A DNA stretch of 64,000 nt from Pseudomonas cedrina subsp. cedrina (GCF_001983175.1 NZ_MNPW01000007.1:124001-188000), one strand, 5' to 3'. Positions 10,286-19,668 are shown, counted from the stretch's first letter. A program made the numbers and translations. The notes: generated from the letters alone by a model not told the origin.

Positions 10286-11608
10286 ATGAAGTTCACAGCA
10301 AAAGCTCTGCTTGTCTCTACCTGCATGATGACCTGCATGACCCTCAGCGCCGTCAGCCTCGGCGCGCAAACCCTGACCATTGCCACCGTCAACAACAGCG
10401 ACATGATCCGCATGCAAAAGCTTTCGAAAACCTTCGAGACCGAGCATCCGCAGATCAAGCTGAACTGGGTGGTGCTGGAAGAAAACGTGCTGCGCCAGCG
10501 CCTGACCACCGACATCGCCACCCAGGGCGGGCAGTTCGATGTGTTGACCATCGGCATGTACGAAGCTGCACTGTGGGGCGCCAAGGGTTGGCTGGAACCG
10601 ATGAAGGATCTGCCGGCTTCCTACGACCTCGACGATGTATTCCCTTCGGTACGTGACGGTTTGTCTGTCAAGGGCTCGCTGTATGCCCTGCCGTTCTATG
10701 CCGAAAGCTCGATCACTTATTACCGCACCGACCTGTTCAAGAATGCCGGGCTGAGCATGCCCGAGCATCCGACCTGGAGCCAGATCGGCGAATTCGCGGC
10801 CAAACTCACCGACAAGAGCAAAGAGCAATACGGCCTGTGCCTGCGCGGCAAAGCCGGTTGGGGTGAGAACATGGCGCTGATCACCACCCTGGCCAACGGC
10901 TACGGTGCGCGCTGGTTCGATGAAAAGTGGCAGCCGGAATTCAACGGCCCTGAATGGAAGGACGCGCTGAACTTCTACGTGGACAACATGAAGAAATCCG
11001 GCCCGCCGGGTGCTTCCAGCAATGGTTTCAACGAAAACCTGGCGCTGTTCAACAGCGGCAAATGCGCGATCTGGGTGGACGCCAGCGTCGCCGGTTCGTT
11101 TGTCACCGACAAGACCCAAAGCAAGGTGGCTGACCATGTCGGCTTTACCTTCGCCCCGCACGAGAAGACCGACAAGGGCACCTCGTGGCTGTACTCCTGG
11201 AGCCTGGCGATCCCGACCAGTTCCAAGGCCAAGGACGCCGCCAAGGTCTTCACCAGCTGGGCCACTTCCAAGGAATACGGTGCATTGGTGGCCAAGACCG
11301 ACGGCGTCGCCAACGTACCGCCGGGCACGCGCAAGTCGACCTACAGCGACGAATACATGAAGGCCGCGCCGTTTGCCAAGGTGACCCTGGAATCGCTGAA
11401 AGTGGCGGACCCAACCAAACCGACGCTCAAGCCGGTGCCGTATATCGGTATCCAGTTGGTGACCATTCCTGAGTTCCAGGCGATCGGGACCCAGGTCGGC
11501 AAGTTCTTCTCGGGTGCGCTGACCGGACAGCAGACGGTGGATGCGGCATTGACGGCTGCGCAGACCACTACCGAGCGGGAAATGAAGCGGGCGGGTTATC
11601 CCAAATAA
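10286..11608 (+). CDS. mtlE: Polyol ABC transporter substrate-binding protein MtlE
   Basis: Periplasmic binding protein (family 1 solute-binding fold) for mannitol, sorbitol and arabitol uptake, 440 residues. The start is ATG 10286, placed 6 nt after a GGAG; an upstream in-frame ATG (10274) overlaps that ribosome site and is less likely. A signal peptide (KFTAKALLVSTCMMTCMTL) is cleaved near GAQT. The mature protein has the SBP pattern: LTIATVNNSDMIRMQKLSKT, FDVLTIGMYEAALWG, YALPFYAESSITYYRTDLFK. First structural gene of the operon. It is separated from the permease genes by 175 bp containing a REP doublet, which may lower permease expression relative to the binding protein. Confidence 0.94.
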   Translation: MKFTAKALLVSTCMMTCMTLSAVSLGAQTLTIATVNNSDMIRMQKLSKTFETEHPQIKLNWVVLEENVLRQRLTTDIATQGGQFDVLTIGMYEAALWGAKGWLEPMKDLPASYDLDDVFPSVRDGLSVKGSLYALPFYAESSITYYRTDLFKNAGLSMPEHPTWSQIGEFAAKLTDKSKEQYGLCLRGKAGWGENMALITTLANGYGARWFDEKWQPEFNGPEWKDALNFYVDNMKKSGPPGASSNGFNENLALFNSGKCAIWVDASVAGSFVTDKTQSKVADHVGFTFAPHEKTDKGTSWLYSWSLAIPTSSKAKDAAKVFTSWATSKEYGALVAKTDGVANVPPGTRKSTYSDEYMKAAPFAKVTLESLKVADPTKPTLKPVPYIGIQLVTIPEFQAIGTQVGKFFSGALTGQQTVDAALTAAQTTTEREMKRAGYPK

Positions 11609-11643
11609 GCCGCTCCCCCCTGTAAACATGGGAGCAGGGCTTT

Positions 11644-11730
11644 TGTGGGAGCTGGCTTGCCTGCGATGCAAGCAACTCGGTCTATCAGTTACACCGAGGT
11701 GATGCCTTCGCAGGCAAGCCAGCTCCCACA
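11644..11730. repeat. REP doublet (REPIN), type 1
   Basis: Inverted pair of REP sequences: GTGGGAGCTGGCTTGCCTGC at the left and its complement at the right, with about 40 nt between. Same family as 16158-16250, 28853-28938, 36934-37021 and the outer arms at 33337-33560 and 45641-45870. It lies between mtlE and mtlF and can form a long hairpin in the mRNA. Confidence 0.93.
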
Positions 11731-11783
11731 TTGACCGCGCTCCGACGCAGATACTGTATGCATCTGACTTGGTTCTGATCACC

Positions 11784-12674
11784 ATGAATACACCCTCCAA
11801 AAACCGCCTGGCCAACCCCGGCTGGTTCCTCGTCAGCCCCTCGGTGGCCTTGCTGCTGCTGTGGATGATCGTGCCGCTGGGCATGACCCTGTACTTTTCG
11901 CTGATCCGCTACAACCTGCTCTACCCTGGTGAAAACCAGTTCGTGGGGCTGGAGAACTTCACCTACTTCGTCACCGACTCGGGTTTCCTGCCCGGTGCCA
12001 CAAACACCCTGTTGCTGGTGGGCAGCGTGCTGTTGATCAGCGTGGTCTTCGGCGTGCTGATCAGTGCATTGCTGGAGGCCAGTGAGTTCTTCGGCCGCGG
12101 CCTGGTGCGGGTGCTGCTGATTTCACCGTTCTTCATCATGCCCACCGTCGGTGCGCTGATCTGGAAGAACCTGATTTTCCACCCGGTGTCGGGAATTCTC
12201 GCCGCCGTGTGGAAATTCTTCGGCGCCGAACCGGTGGACTGGCTGGCGCACTACCCGCTGCTGTCGATCATCATCATTGTGTCGTGGCAATGGCTGCCCT
12301 TCGCGATCCTGCTGCTGATGACCGCCATGCAGTCCCTCGACCAGGAACAGAAGGAAGCCGCACGCCTGGACGGTGCCGGCGCCATCGCGATTTTCTGGCA
12401 CCTGACCCTGCCCCACCTGGCGCGCCCGATTGCCGTGGTGGTGATGATCGAGACGATTTTCCTGCTCTCGGTGTTCGCCGAAATCTTCACCACCACCAAC
12501 GGCGGCCCCGGCTACGCCTCGACCAACCTCGCCTACCTGATCTACAACCAGGCGCTGGTGCAGTTCGACGTGGGCATGGCCTCGGCCGGCGGCTTGATTG
12601 CCGTGGTCATCGCCAATATCGCGGCGATCATCCTGGTGCGGATGATCGGCAAAAACCTGACTGACAAGCCTTGA
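11784..12674 (+). CDS. mtlF: Polyol ABC transporter permease MtlF
   Basis: Inner-membrane permease of the MalF type, 296 residues. The ATG at 11784 (MNTPSKNRLANPGWFLVSPS) is chosen over an upstream TTG. About six hydrophobic segments are seen, the first VALLLLWMIVPLGMTLYFSL. The cytoplasmic EAA loop KEAARLDGAGAIAIFWHLTL contacts the MtlK ATPase. It ends 10 bp before mtlG. Together with MtlE, MtlG and MtlK it forms a complete carbohydrate-uptake ABC importer. Confidence 0.95.
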   Translation: MNTPSKNRLANPGWFLVSPSVALLLLWMIVPLGMTLYFSLIRYNLLYPGENQFVGLENFTYFVTDSGFLPGATNTLLLVGSVLLISVVFGVLISALLEASEFFGRGLVRVLLISPFFIMPTVGALIWKNLIFHPVSGILAAVWKFFGAEPVDWLAHYPLLSIIIIVSWQWLPFAILLLMTAMQSLDQEQKEAARLDGAGAIAIFWHLTLPHLARPIAVVVMIETIFLLSVFAEIFTTTNGGPGYASTNLAYLIYNQALVQFDVGMASAGGLIAVVIANIAAIILVRMIGKNLTDKP

Positions 12675-12684
12675 GGGCCGCGCC

Positions 12685-13515
12685 ATGACGCTTCAACAAT
12701 CCCGCCGCCTGCAAAGCCTGTTGCTCGGCACGTTGGCCTGGGCCATCGCGATCCTGATCTTCTTTCCGATCTTCTGGATGGTGCTGACCAGCTTCAAGAC
12801 CGAAATCGACGCGTTCGCCACGCCGCCGCAGTTCATCTTCACGCCGACACTGGAGAACTACCTGCACATCAACGAGCGCAGCAACTACTTCAGCTATGCG
12901 TGGAACTCGGTGCTGATTTCCTTCAGCGCCACCGCGCTTTGCCTGCTGATTTCGGTGCCGGCCGCCTACTCCATGGCGTTCTACGAAACCCAGCGCACCA
13001 AGGGCACGTTGCTGTGGATGCTGTCGACCAAGATGCTGCCGCCGGTGGGCGTGCTGATGCCAATCTACCTGCTGGCCAAGAGCATGGGCCTGCTGGATAC
13101 GCGCATTGCGCTGATCATCATCTACACCCTGATCAACCTGCCGATCGTGGTCTGGATGGTTTACACCTACTTCAAGGACATTCCCAAGGACATCCTCGAA
13201 GCCGCGCGCCTGGACGGCGCGACCCTGTGGCAGGAAATGGTCCGCGTGTTGCTGCCGATTGCCAAGGGCGGCCTGGCTTCCACCGTGTTGTTGTCGCTGA
13301 TCCTGTGCTGGAACGAGGCGTTCTGGTCGCTGAACCTGACCTCGTCCAGCGCCGCGCCGCTGACGGCGCTGATCGCTTCCTACTCCAGCCCCGAAGGCTT
13401 GTTCTGGGCCAAATTGTCCGCCGTCTCGACCCTGGCCTGCGCGCCGATCCTGATTTTTGGCTGGATCAGCCAGAAACAGCTGGTGCGCGGTTTGTCCTTC
13501 GGCGCCGTGAAATAA
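12685..13515 (+). CDS. mtlG: Polyol ABC transporter permease MtlG
   Basis: Inner-membrane permease of the MalG type, 276 residues, six predicted membrane segments starting with WAIAILIFFPIFWMVLTSFK. The EAA motif is EAARLDGATLWQEMVRVLLP. Partner of MtlF in the same operon with a 10-bp gap. The C-terminal GLSFGAVK is typical of sugar MalG homologues. Confidence 0.95.
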   Translation: MTLQQSRRLQSLLLGTLAWAIAILIFFPIFWMVLTSFKTEIDAFATPPQFIFTPTLENYLHINERSNYFSYAWNSVLISFSATALCLLISVPAAYSMAFYETQRTKGTLLWMLSTKMLPPVGVLMPIYLLAKSMGLLDTRIALIIIYTLINLPIVVWMVYTYFKDIPKDILEAARLDGATLWQEMVRVLLPIAKGGLASTVLLSLILCWNEAFWSLNLTSSSAAPLTALIASYSSPEGLFWAKLSAVSTLACAPILIFGWISQKQLVRGLSFGAVK

Positions 13516-13552
13516 CGGCTTCTTATAAAAATTGTGTAAGCGGAGGCCCATC

Positions 13553-14656
13553 ATGGCCAACCTGAAAATCAAGAATCTGCAAAAAGGCTTCGAAGGCTTT
13601 TCCATCATCAAGGGCATTGACCTGGAAGTGAACGACAAGGAATTCGTGGTGTTCGTCGGCCCGTCGGGCTGCGGTAAATCCACCCTGCTGCGGCTGATCG
13701 CCGGCCTTGAAGAGGTCAGCGAAGGCACCATCGAACTGGACGGCCGCGACATCACCGAAGTGACGCCGGCCAAGCGCGACCTGGCGATGGTGTTCCAGAC
13801 CTACGCGCTGTACCCGCACATGAGCGTGCGCAAGAACATGTCGTTTGCCCTGGACCTGGCCGGCGTCGACAAGAAAATCGTCGAGAGCAAAGTCAACGAA
13901 GCGGCACGCATCCTCGAACTGGGCCCGTTGCTGGAGCGCAAGCCCAAGCAGCTTTCCGGTGGCCAGCGCCAGCGCGTGGCGATCGGCCGCGCCATCGTGC
14001 GTAACCCGAAGATCTTCCTGTTCGACGAACCGCTGTCCAACCTCGACGCCGCCTTGCGTGTGCAGATGCGCCTGGAACTGGCGCGCCTGCATAAAGAGCT
14101 GCAGGCGACCATGATCTACGTGACTCACGACCAGGTTGAAGCCATGACCCTGGCCGACAAGGTGGTGGTACTCAACAGCGGTCGTATCGAGCAAGTCGGC
14201 TCGCCCCTGGAGCTGTACCACCAACCGGCCAACCTGTTCGTGGCGGGCTTTCTCGGTACGCCGAAGATGGGTTTCCTCAAGGGCAAGGTCACGCGGATCG
14301 AAGGCCAGGGCTGTGACGTGCAGCTCGACGCCGGGACTCTGATCAGCCTGCCGCTCAGCGGGCCGACCCTGAGCGTGGGCAGCGCAGTGACCCTGGGTAT
14401 TCGGCCCGAGCACCTGGAAATCGCCACGCCGGGCCAGACCACGCTGACCGTTACCGCCGACGTCGGCGAGCGCCTGGGCAGCGACACGTTCTGCCACGTC
14501 ATCACCGCCAACGGCGAGCCGCTGACCATGCGGATTCGCGGCGACATGGCCAGCCAATACGGCGAGACGCTGCACCTGCACCTGGACCCGGCGCACTGCC
14601 ACCTGTTCGACACCGACGGTGTAGCCGTGGCCCGCCCACTGCGCGCCGCCGCCTGA
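13553..14656 (+). CDS. mtlK: Polyol ABC transporter ATPase MtlK
   Basis: Cytoplasmic ATP-binding subunit of the MalK/UgpC type, 367 residues. Start ATG 13553, with CGGAGG eight nt upstream. Walker A is GPSGCGKS (36-43), the signature LSGGQRQR lies near residue 135, and Walker B with D-loop is [12 protein letters not shown]. The switch histidine is in [10 protein letters not shown]. The C-terminal third is the OB-fold regulatory (TOBE) domain with [10 protein letters not shown], as in ATPases shared by carbohydrate importers. Powers MtlEFG uptake. Confidence 0.96.
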   Translation: MANLKIKNLQKGFEGFSIIKGIDLEVNDKEFVVFVGPSGCGKSTLLRLIAGLEEVSEGTIELDGRDITEVTPAKRDLAMVFQTYALYPHMSVRKNMSFALDLAGVDKKIVESKVNEAARILELGPLLERKPKQLSGGQRQRVAIGRAIVRNPKIFLFDEPLSNLDAALRVQMRLELARLHKELQATMIYVTHDQVEAMTLADKVVVLNSGRIEQVGSPLELYHQPANLFVAGFLGTPKMGFLKGKVTRIEGQGCDVQLDAGTLISLPLSGPTLSVGSAVTLGIRPEHLEIATPGQTTLTVTADVGERLGSDTFCHVITANGEPLTMRIRGDMASQYGETLHLHLDPAHCHLFDTDGVAVARPLRAAA

Positions 14657-14674
14657 TTTCGCGAGTATTACGCC

Positions 14675-16156
14675 ATGAAGCTGAATAAACAGAACCTCAC
14701 CCAGTTGGCATCCCAGGTGAAACTGCCCACCTACGCGATTGCCAGCACATCGCAGGGCATCGCGCACATCGGCGTCGGCGGGTTCCACCGCGCGCACCAG
14801 GCGTATTACACCGACGCACTGATGAATCTGGGCGAGGGCCTGGACTGGAGCATCTGCGGCGTCGGCCTGCGCGCCGAGGACCGCAAGGCCCGCGACGACC
14901 TGGCCGGCCAGGATTATCTGTTCACCCTGTACGAACTGGGCGATACCGACGACACCGAAGTCCGTGTGATCGGCGCGATCAGCGACATGCTGCTGGCCGA
15001 AGACGGTGCCCAGGCGCTGATCGACAAATTGGCCAGCCCCGAGATTCGCATCGTCTCGCTGACCATCACCGAAGGCGGCTACTGCATCGACGACAGCAAC
15101 GGTGAGTTCATGGCTCATCTGCCGCAGATCCAGCATGACCTGGCGCACCCGACTGCACCGAAAACCGTGTTCGGCTTTATCTGTGCCGCGCTCACCAAAC
15201 GCCGCGCCGCCGGCACCCCGGCGTTTACCGTGATGTCCTGCGATAACCTGCCCCACAACGGCGCCGTGACGCGCAAGGCGCTGCTGGCCTTCGCCGCCCT
15301 GCACAACGCTGAGTTGCATGACTGGATCAAGGCCAACGTAAGCTTCCCCAACGCCATGGTCGACCGCATCACCCCCATGACCAGCACCGCCCACCGCCTG
15401 CAATTGCATGATGAGCACGGCATCGACGATGCCTGGCCGGTGGTGTGCGAACCCTTTGTGCAATGGGTACTGGAAGACAAATTCGTCAACGGTCGACCGG
15501 CCTGGGAAAAAGTCGGCGTGCAGTTCACCGATGACGTCACGCCCTATGAAGAAATGAAGATCGGCCTGCTCAATGGCAGCCATCTGGCGCTGACCTACCT
15601 GGGCTTTTTGAAGGGCTATCGGTTTGTGCACGAGACCATGAACGACCCGGTTTTTGTCGCCTACATGCGCGCCTATATGGACCTGGATGTCACGCCAAAC
15701 CTGGCGCCGGTGCCGGGCATCGACTTGACGGACTACAAACAGACTCTGGTGGACCGCTTTTCCAACCAGGCGATTGCCGACCAGTTGGAACGGGTATGTT
15801 CGGACGGCTCGTCGAAGTTTCCGAAGTTCACCGTGCCGACGATCAACCGGTTGATTGCCGATGGCCGCGAGACTGAACGCGCCGCACTGGTTGTCGCCGC
15901 CTGGGCTCTGTATTTGAAAGGCGTGGACGAGAACGGCGTGAGCTACAAGATCCCGGATCCGCGTGCCGAGTTTTGCCAGGCGCTGGTGAGCGATGACGCG
16001 CTGATCAGCAAACGCCTGTTGGGGGTGGAAGAGATTTTTGGTACAGCTATTCCCAACTCGCCTGGGTTTGTGGCAGCGTTCGAGCGGTGTTATGCCAGCT
16101 TGCGTGACAACGGCGTCACCGAAACACTGCAGAACCTCCTGAAGAAACCGGCTTAA
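14675..16156 (+). CDS. mtlD: Mannitol 2-dehydrogenase MtlD
   Basis: Cytoplasmic NAD-dependent polyol dehydrogenase that oxidises D-mannitol to D-fructose (also arabitol to xylulose), 493 residues, as in the crystallised P. fluorescens enzyme. The N-terminal dinucleotide site is IAHIGVGGFHRAHQAYYTD. The catalytic motif MKIGLLNGSHLAL puts the general base at K295 with N300 and H303, the exact numbering of the characterised enzyme. It sits between the importer genes and the kinases, so its keto-sugar products feed MtlY and MtlZ. The stop is followed almost at once by a REP doublet. Confidence 0.97.
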   Translation: MKLNKQNLTQLASQVKLPTYAIASTSQGIAHIGVGGFHRAHQAYYTDALMNLGEGLDWSICGVGLRAEDRKARDDLAGQDYLFTLYELGDTDDTEVRVIGAISDMLLAEDGAQALIDKLASPEIRIVSLTITEGGYCIDDSNGEFMAHLPQIQHDLAHPTAPKTVFGFICAALTKRRAAGTPAFTVMSCDNLPHNGAVTRKALLAFAALHNAELHDWIKANVSFPNAMVDRITPMTSTAHRLQLHDEHGIDDAWPVVCEPFVQWVLEDKFVNGRPAWEKVGVQFTDDVTPYEEMKIGLLNGSHLALTYLGFLKGYRFVHETMNDPVFVAYMRAYMDLDVTPNLAPVPGIDLTDYKQTLVDRFSNQAIADQLERVCSDGSSKFPKFTVPTINRLIADGRETERAALVVAAWALYLKGVDENGVSYKIPDPRAEFCQALVSDDALISKRLLGVEEIFGTAIPNSPGFVAAFERCYASLRDNGVTETLQNLLKKPA

Positions 16157-16157
16157 T

Positions 16158-16250
16158 AATGTGGGAGCTGGCTTGCCTGCGATAGCGGTGGCCCAGTTAG
16201 CCATGAAGTGACTGACAGACCGCTATCGCAGGCAAGCCAGCTCCCACATT
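16158..16250. repeat. REP doublet (REPIN), type 1
   Basis: Inverted arms AATGTGGGAGCTGGCTTGCC and its complement, about 45 nt apart, beginning immediately after the mtlD stop. Second copy inside the mtl operon, between mtlD and mtlY; it could act as a 3' stabilising hairpin or partial terminator. Confidence 0.93.
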
Positions 16251-16291
16251 GACCGTATTTTCAATCCAACAATAATGCTGAGCACTCCATC

Positions 16292-17773
16292 ATGACCCAG
16301 CAAAACCTGTTCCTCGGCATCGACTGCGGCACCCAAGGCACCAAGGCCATCGTCCTCGACGCCGCCAGCGGCAAGGTGCTGGGCCTGGGCGCCGCGGCGC
16401 ACACCCTGATCAGCGGCGCCAATGGCCGTCGCGAGCAGCACACCCAGGAATGGCTTGACGCGTTTACCCAAGCTTCCCACCGCGCCCTGCAACAGGCCGG
16501 CGTGGACGGCCAGGACATTCTCGGCATCGGCGTCTCCGGCCAGCAGCACGGGCTGGTTCTGCTCGATGACCAGGGCCAGGTATTGCGCCCGGCCAAGCTG
16601 TGGTGCGACACCGAAACGGCGCCGGAAAACGACCGCCTGCTTCACCACCTGGGCGGCGAGACTGGCTCCCTGGAACGCCTCGGCGTGGCGATTGCACCGG
16701 GCTATACCGTGTCAAAGCTGCTCTGGACCCGCGAGCAGCACCCTGAGATTTTCGCGCGCATCGCGCATATCCTGCTGCCCCACGACTACCTCAACTACTG
16801 GCTTACCGGTCGCGCGGTCGCGGAATACGGCGATGCGTCGGGCACCGGCTATTTCAACGTGCGCAGCCGCGAATGGGATGTGGCACTGCTGCGGCACATC
16901 GATCCGAGCGGTCGCCTGGAACAGGCGTTGCCGCCACTGATCGAGGCCAACCAGGCAGTCGGCACCGTCCTGCCGGCCATCGCCGAGCGCCTGGGCATCA
17001 ACCCCAAGGCCATCGTCTCCAGCGGTGGCGGCGATAACATGATGGGTGCGATCGGCACCGGCAACATTGCCCCCGGCGTGATCACCATGAGCCTGGGCTC
17101 GTCGGGCACCGTGTATGCTTTCGCCGACCAGCCCAGCGTGAGCCCGCAAGCGGCGGTCGCCACGTTCTGTTCGTCGAGCGGCGGTTGGTTGCCGTTGATC
17201 TGCACCATGAACCTGACCAATGCAACCGGGGTGATCCGCGAGTTGTTCGACCTCGACTTGGCGGGTTTCAACAGCCTGGTCGAGCAGGCGCCGATCGGTG
17301 CCGACGGCGTGAGCATGCTGCCGTTCCTCAACGGCGAACGCGTGCCCGCCCTGCCCCATGCCACCGGCAGCCTGCACGGCCTGACCATGACCAACCTGAC
17401 CCGCGCCAACCTGTGCCGCGCGGTGGTCGAGGGCACCACCTTCGGCCTGCGTTACGGCCTGGACCTGCTGCGCCAGACCGGCCTGCAAAGCCACAGCATC
17501 CGCCTGATCGGCGGCGGCTCGAAAAGCCCTGTGTGGCGGCAGATGGTCGCCGATATCATGAACACCGAAGTGATCTGCACCGAACAAAGCGAAGCCGCCG
17601 CCCTGGGCGCGGCGATCCAGGCGGCGTGGTGCCAGTCCGGCGAAAGCCTGGCCAGCCTGTGCGACAAATGCGTGAGCGTCGACCCGGCCAGCCGTACCCT
17701 GCCGGTGGCGACCAGCGTCAGCGCCTACCAACAGGCTTACGAGCGCTATCAACAGTTAGTGGCAACCCTTTAA
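16292..17773 (+). CDS. mtlY: Xylulokinase MtlY
   Basis: FGGY-family carbohydrate kinase, 493 residues, that would phosphorylate D-xylulose (from arabitol) with ATP. The N-terminal phosphate-binding motif FLGIDCGTQGTKAIVLD, the xylulokinase segment GIGVSGQQHGLVLLD and the C-terminal adenosine site RLIGGGSKSPVWRQMVADIM are all present. D229-region catalytic context (SSGGGDNMMGAIGTG) is intact. Lies in the mtl operon, 12 bp before mtlZ. Confidence 0.95.
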   Translation: MTQQNLFLGIDCGTQGTKAIVLDAASGKVLGLGAAAHTLISGANGRREQHTQEWLDAFTQASHRALQQAGVDGQDILGIGVSGQQHGLVLLDDQGQVLRPAKLWCDTETAPENDRLLHHLGGETGSLERLGVAIAPGYTVSKLLWTREQHPEIFARIAHILLPHDYLNYWLTGRAVAEYGDASGTGYFNVRSREWDVALLRHIDPSGRLEQALPPLIEANQAVGTVLPAIAERLGINPKAIVSSGGGDNMMGAIGTGNIAPGVITMSLGSSGTVYAFADQPSVSPQAAVATFCSSSGGWLPLICTMNLTNATGVIRELFDLDLAGFNSLVEQAPIGADGVSMLPFLNGERVPALPHATGSLHGLTMTNLTRANLCRAVVEGTTFGLRYGLDLLRQTGLQSHSIRLIGGGSKSPVWRQMVADIMNTEVICTEQSEAAALGAAIQAAWCQSGESLASLCDKCVSVDPASRTLPVATSVSAYQQAYERYQQLVATL

Positions 17774-17785
17774 GAGCGAACGACT

Positions 17786-18721
17786 ATGTATCTGGTGTGT
17801 GGTGAAGCGCTGTTCGATTTTTTCAGCGAGGAAGACGCCAGCGGGCAGGCTTCCAGGGTGAATTACAAGGCGATTGCCGGCGGTTCGCCGTTCAACGTCG
17901 CGGTCGGGTTGCGTCGCCTGGGCATCGAGGCCGGGCTGTTTGGCGGCGTGTCCACCGATTTCCTGGGCCGGCGCTTGTTGCAGGTGCTCAGAGATGAAGG
18001 CGTCAGCGAGCGGTTCCTGGTGGAGTTCAATGCGCCGACAACCTTGTCAATGGTCGCCGTGGGCGCCGATGGTTCGCCGCAGTACAACTTTCGCGGCGAG
18101 GGCTGTGCCGATCGACTTTTGGAGACTGCCCATCTGCCCGCGCTGGGCGATGACATTCGTGGCCTGCATGTCGGCTCGTTTTCCCTGGTGGTGCAGCCGA
18201 TTGGCGATACCCTGCTGAGCCTGGTCAAGCGCGAAAGCGGCAAGCGCCTGATCAGCCTCGACCCCAACGTGCGGCTCAACCCGCAGCCGGATATCCAGCT
18301 GTGGCGTGACCGCGTCGCCGAGCTGGTCAAGCATGCCGACCTGATCAAGGTCAGCGATGAGGACCTGCACCTGCTCTACCCTGACCAGTCGCCGGAAAGC
18401 GTGCTGCAGGGTTGGCTGCAACACCGCTGCCAACTGGTGTTCCTGACCCGTGGCGGCGATGGCGCCAGCGTATTCAGCCGCCAACATGGCAACTGGTCCG
18501 CACCGGCAGTCGAGGTGGTGATGGCCGACACAGTCGGCGCCGGGGACACCTTCCAGGCCGCGCTGATTGCCTGGCTGACCGAACAGCAATTGGATTCGGT
18601 AGAGGGCCTGCAACAGCTCACCCGCGAGCAGATCGACGCCATGCTCGGCTTTGCGATTCGCGCGGCTGCCTTGACCTGCACCAAGACCGGGCCTGACCTG
18701 CCGTACCGCCAGCAGCTCTGA
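17786..18721 (+). CDS. mtlZ: Fructokinase MtlZ
   Basis: PfkB/ribokinase-family kinase, 311 residues, expected to convert fructose from MtlD to fructose 6-phosphate. N-terminal CGEALFDFF and the substrate glycine pair AGGSPFNVAVGLRRLG are present. The C-terminal PfkB signature DTVGAGDTFQAALIAWL carries the catalytic aspartate in GAGD. Last gene of the mtl operon; together with MtlD it completes mannitol entry into central metabolism. Confidence 0.95.
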   Translation: MYLVCGEALFDFFSEEDASGQASRVNYKAIAGGSPFNVAVGLRRLGIEAGLFGGVSTDFLGRRLLQVLRDEGVSERFLVEFNAPTTLSMVAVGADGSPQYNFRGEGCADRLLETAHLPALGDDIRGLHVGSFSLVVQPIGDTLLSLVKRESGKRLISLDPNVRLNPQPDIQLWRDRVAELVKHADLIKVSDEDLHLLYPDQSPESVLQGWLQHRCQLVFLTRGGDGASVFSRQHGNWSAPAVEVVMADTVGAGDTFQAALIAWLTEQQLDSVEGLQQLTREQIDAMLGFAIRAAALTCTKTGPDLPYRQQL

Positions 18722-18838
18722 TGGTCTTGCAAGCATGTAGGAAATTTCCCAGAAACCTCTATTTAATCAATAGTTAAGGTGAGGAGATGACAGTGGGCTC
18801 GACCGCATTTCTTTAGCCATCGGCTGAAGGTGCGGCCA

Positions 18839-18863
18839 CCGGTTCATCACGTCGATGAACCGG
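18839..18863. other. Perfect inverted repeat before the DUF2790 gene
   Basis: CCGGTTCATC and GATGAACCGG form a 10-bp stem with loop ACGTC, ending 21 bp before ATG 18884. There is no T-tract, so it is more likely a 5'-UTR hairpin or operator than a terminator for mtlZ. Confidence 0.5.
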
Positions 18864-18883
18864 ACCACTGACGGAGAATCCTC

Positions 18884-19141
18884 ATGAATCCGCACCGCGT
18901 ACTCCTGCTCGGCTGCACTCTGGCGTTCACTGCTGCAGCGGTAACGGCGCAGGCTGAAACAAAGCCCGTGCCGTACCACTACGGCATGCCCATGGACATC
19001 CAGAAGGTGATTTCCATGACCGAACCCCAGACCCGAGACTGCAAAGTCATCGAGGCCCAGATCAAATTCGTGGACAAGGCCGGTGAGGTGCAACAGGTCA
19101 GCTATAAAAAGTTATCCGAGGCTTGCCTGTTCCAGAACTGA
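18884..19141 (+). CDS. Small exported DUF2790 protein
   Basis: 85-residue predicted periplasmic protein. The signal peptide MNPHRVLLLGCTLAFTAAAV ends near AQA-E. The mature part has the Pseudomonas DUF2790 pattern YHYGMPMDIQKVISMTEPQT, a cysteine in RDCKVIEAQIKFVDKAGEVQ and a second near the C-terminus (SEACLFQN); the pair could form a disulfide. A CGGAGAA ribosome site precedes the ATG. Function of the family is not established; it stands alone after the mtl operon. Confidence 0.85.
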   Translation: MNPHRVLLLGCTLAFTAAAVTAQAETKPVPYHYGMPMDIQKVISMTEPQTRDCKVIEAQIKFVDKAGEVQQVSYKKLSEACLFQN

Positions 19142-19142
19142 A

Positions 19143-19402
19143 CCGTCCAACGCCGCGCTGTTGCTGGCCATTGGCGTGATGTTCTATCGCGCACGCCATG
19201 CGCCGCCGTCCGCTACCCGACGCGCCATGACCAGCGGTTTTATCGCCGGATGCCTGATATGGCGGTATTGGGGTTCAGTGAATGGATAAACGGCAATGCC
19301 GGGCCCGGCATTCTGCTGGCCGTGGCAACGGAAACCGTACTGGGCCTGGCGTTCATCCAGGCCCACAGGTCTTCGGTCACTCAAACCCAGGCGTCTAGCT
19401 AG
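19143..19402 (+). pseudogene. Possible frameshifted remnant of a small membrane protein
   Basis: Directly after the DUF2790 stop, one frame reads NAALLLAIGVMFYRARHAPP and on to CLIWRYWG, then stops at 19289. A second frame from ATG 19259 to the stop at 19402 reads GPGILLAVATETVLGLAFIQ. Each gives one good membrane segment and the two overlap by about 30 bp, as a frameshifted two-segment membrane protein would. The upstream frame has no convincing start or ribosome site. This is a reading of hydrophobicity only; the homologue is not recognised. Confidence 0.3.
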
Positions 19403-19668
19403 TAGAAGCCTCGCCCTCCCGCTCTTTTCAGGGTGGGTACATGGGCCTGCTTGAGGTCTTCACGCAACCCGGTAATCAGGTTGCAAATGGCTCGACTGCT
19501 GTCGAGTTTGTCCGCGTTGATGCCTTTGACTTCCAAATCCACACGGTCACGGTCGCGGTCGTCGTAGACCTTGATCGTCAGCGAAGCATCTTCGGCTTTG
19601 GTGCATTCGCACCGTTTGGGCAGGAAACTTCCTTCAATAATACTGCGTAGTTCCAGTTCCGAAAGCAT
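19399..19668 (-). CDS. DUF1652 family protein
   Basis: 89-residue protein, start ATG 19668 with AGGAGAGG nine nt upstream. The N-terminal MLSELELRSIIEGSFLPKRC followed by CECTKAEDASLTIKVYD is the signature of the Pseudomonas DUF1652 family. It then has alternating charged strands and a short C-terminal helix (SSRAICNLITGLREDL). Soluble; function unknown. The upstream region toward ilvA carries an AT-rich repeat cluster that may hold its promoter. Confidence 0.85.
   Translation of the reverse strand: MLSELELRSIIEGSFLPKRCECTKAEDASLTIKVYDDRDRDRVDLEVKGINADKLDSSRAICNLITGLREDLKQAHVPTLKRAGGRGFY

Noticed and set aside
13523..16204. Very long open frame on the minus strand opposite mtlK and mtlD
   Set aside because: It mirrors the real genes in a high-GC sequence, its translation is low-complexity (G, Q, H, R, V-rich) and it matches no family; mtlK and mtlD on the other strand carry exact catalytic motifs.
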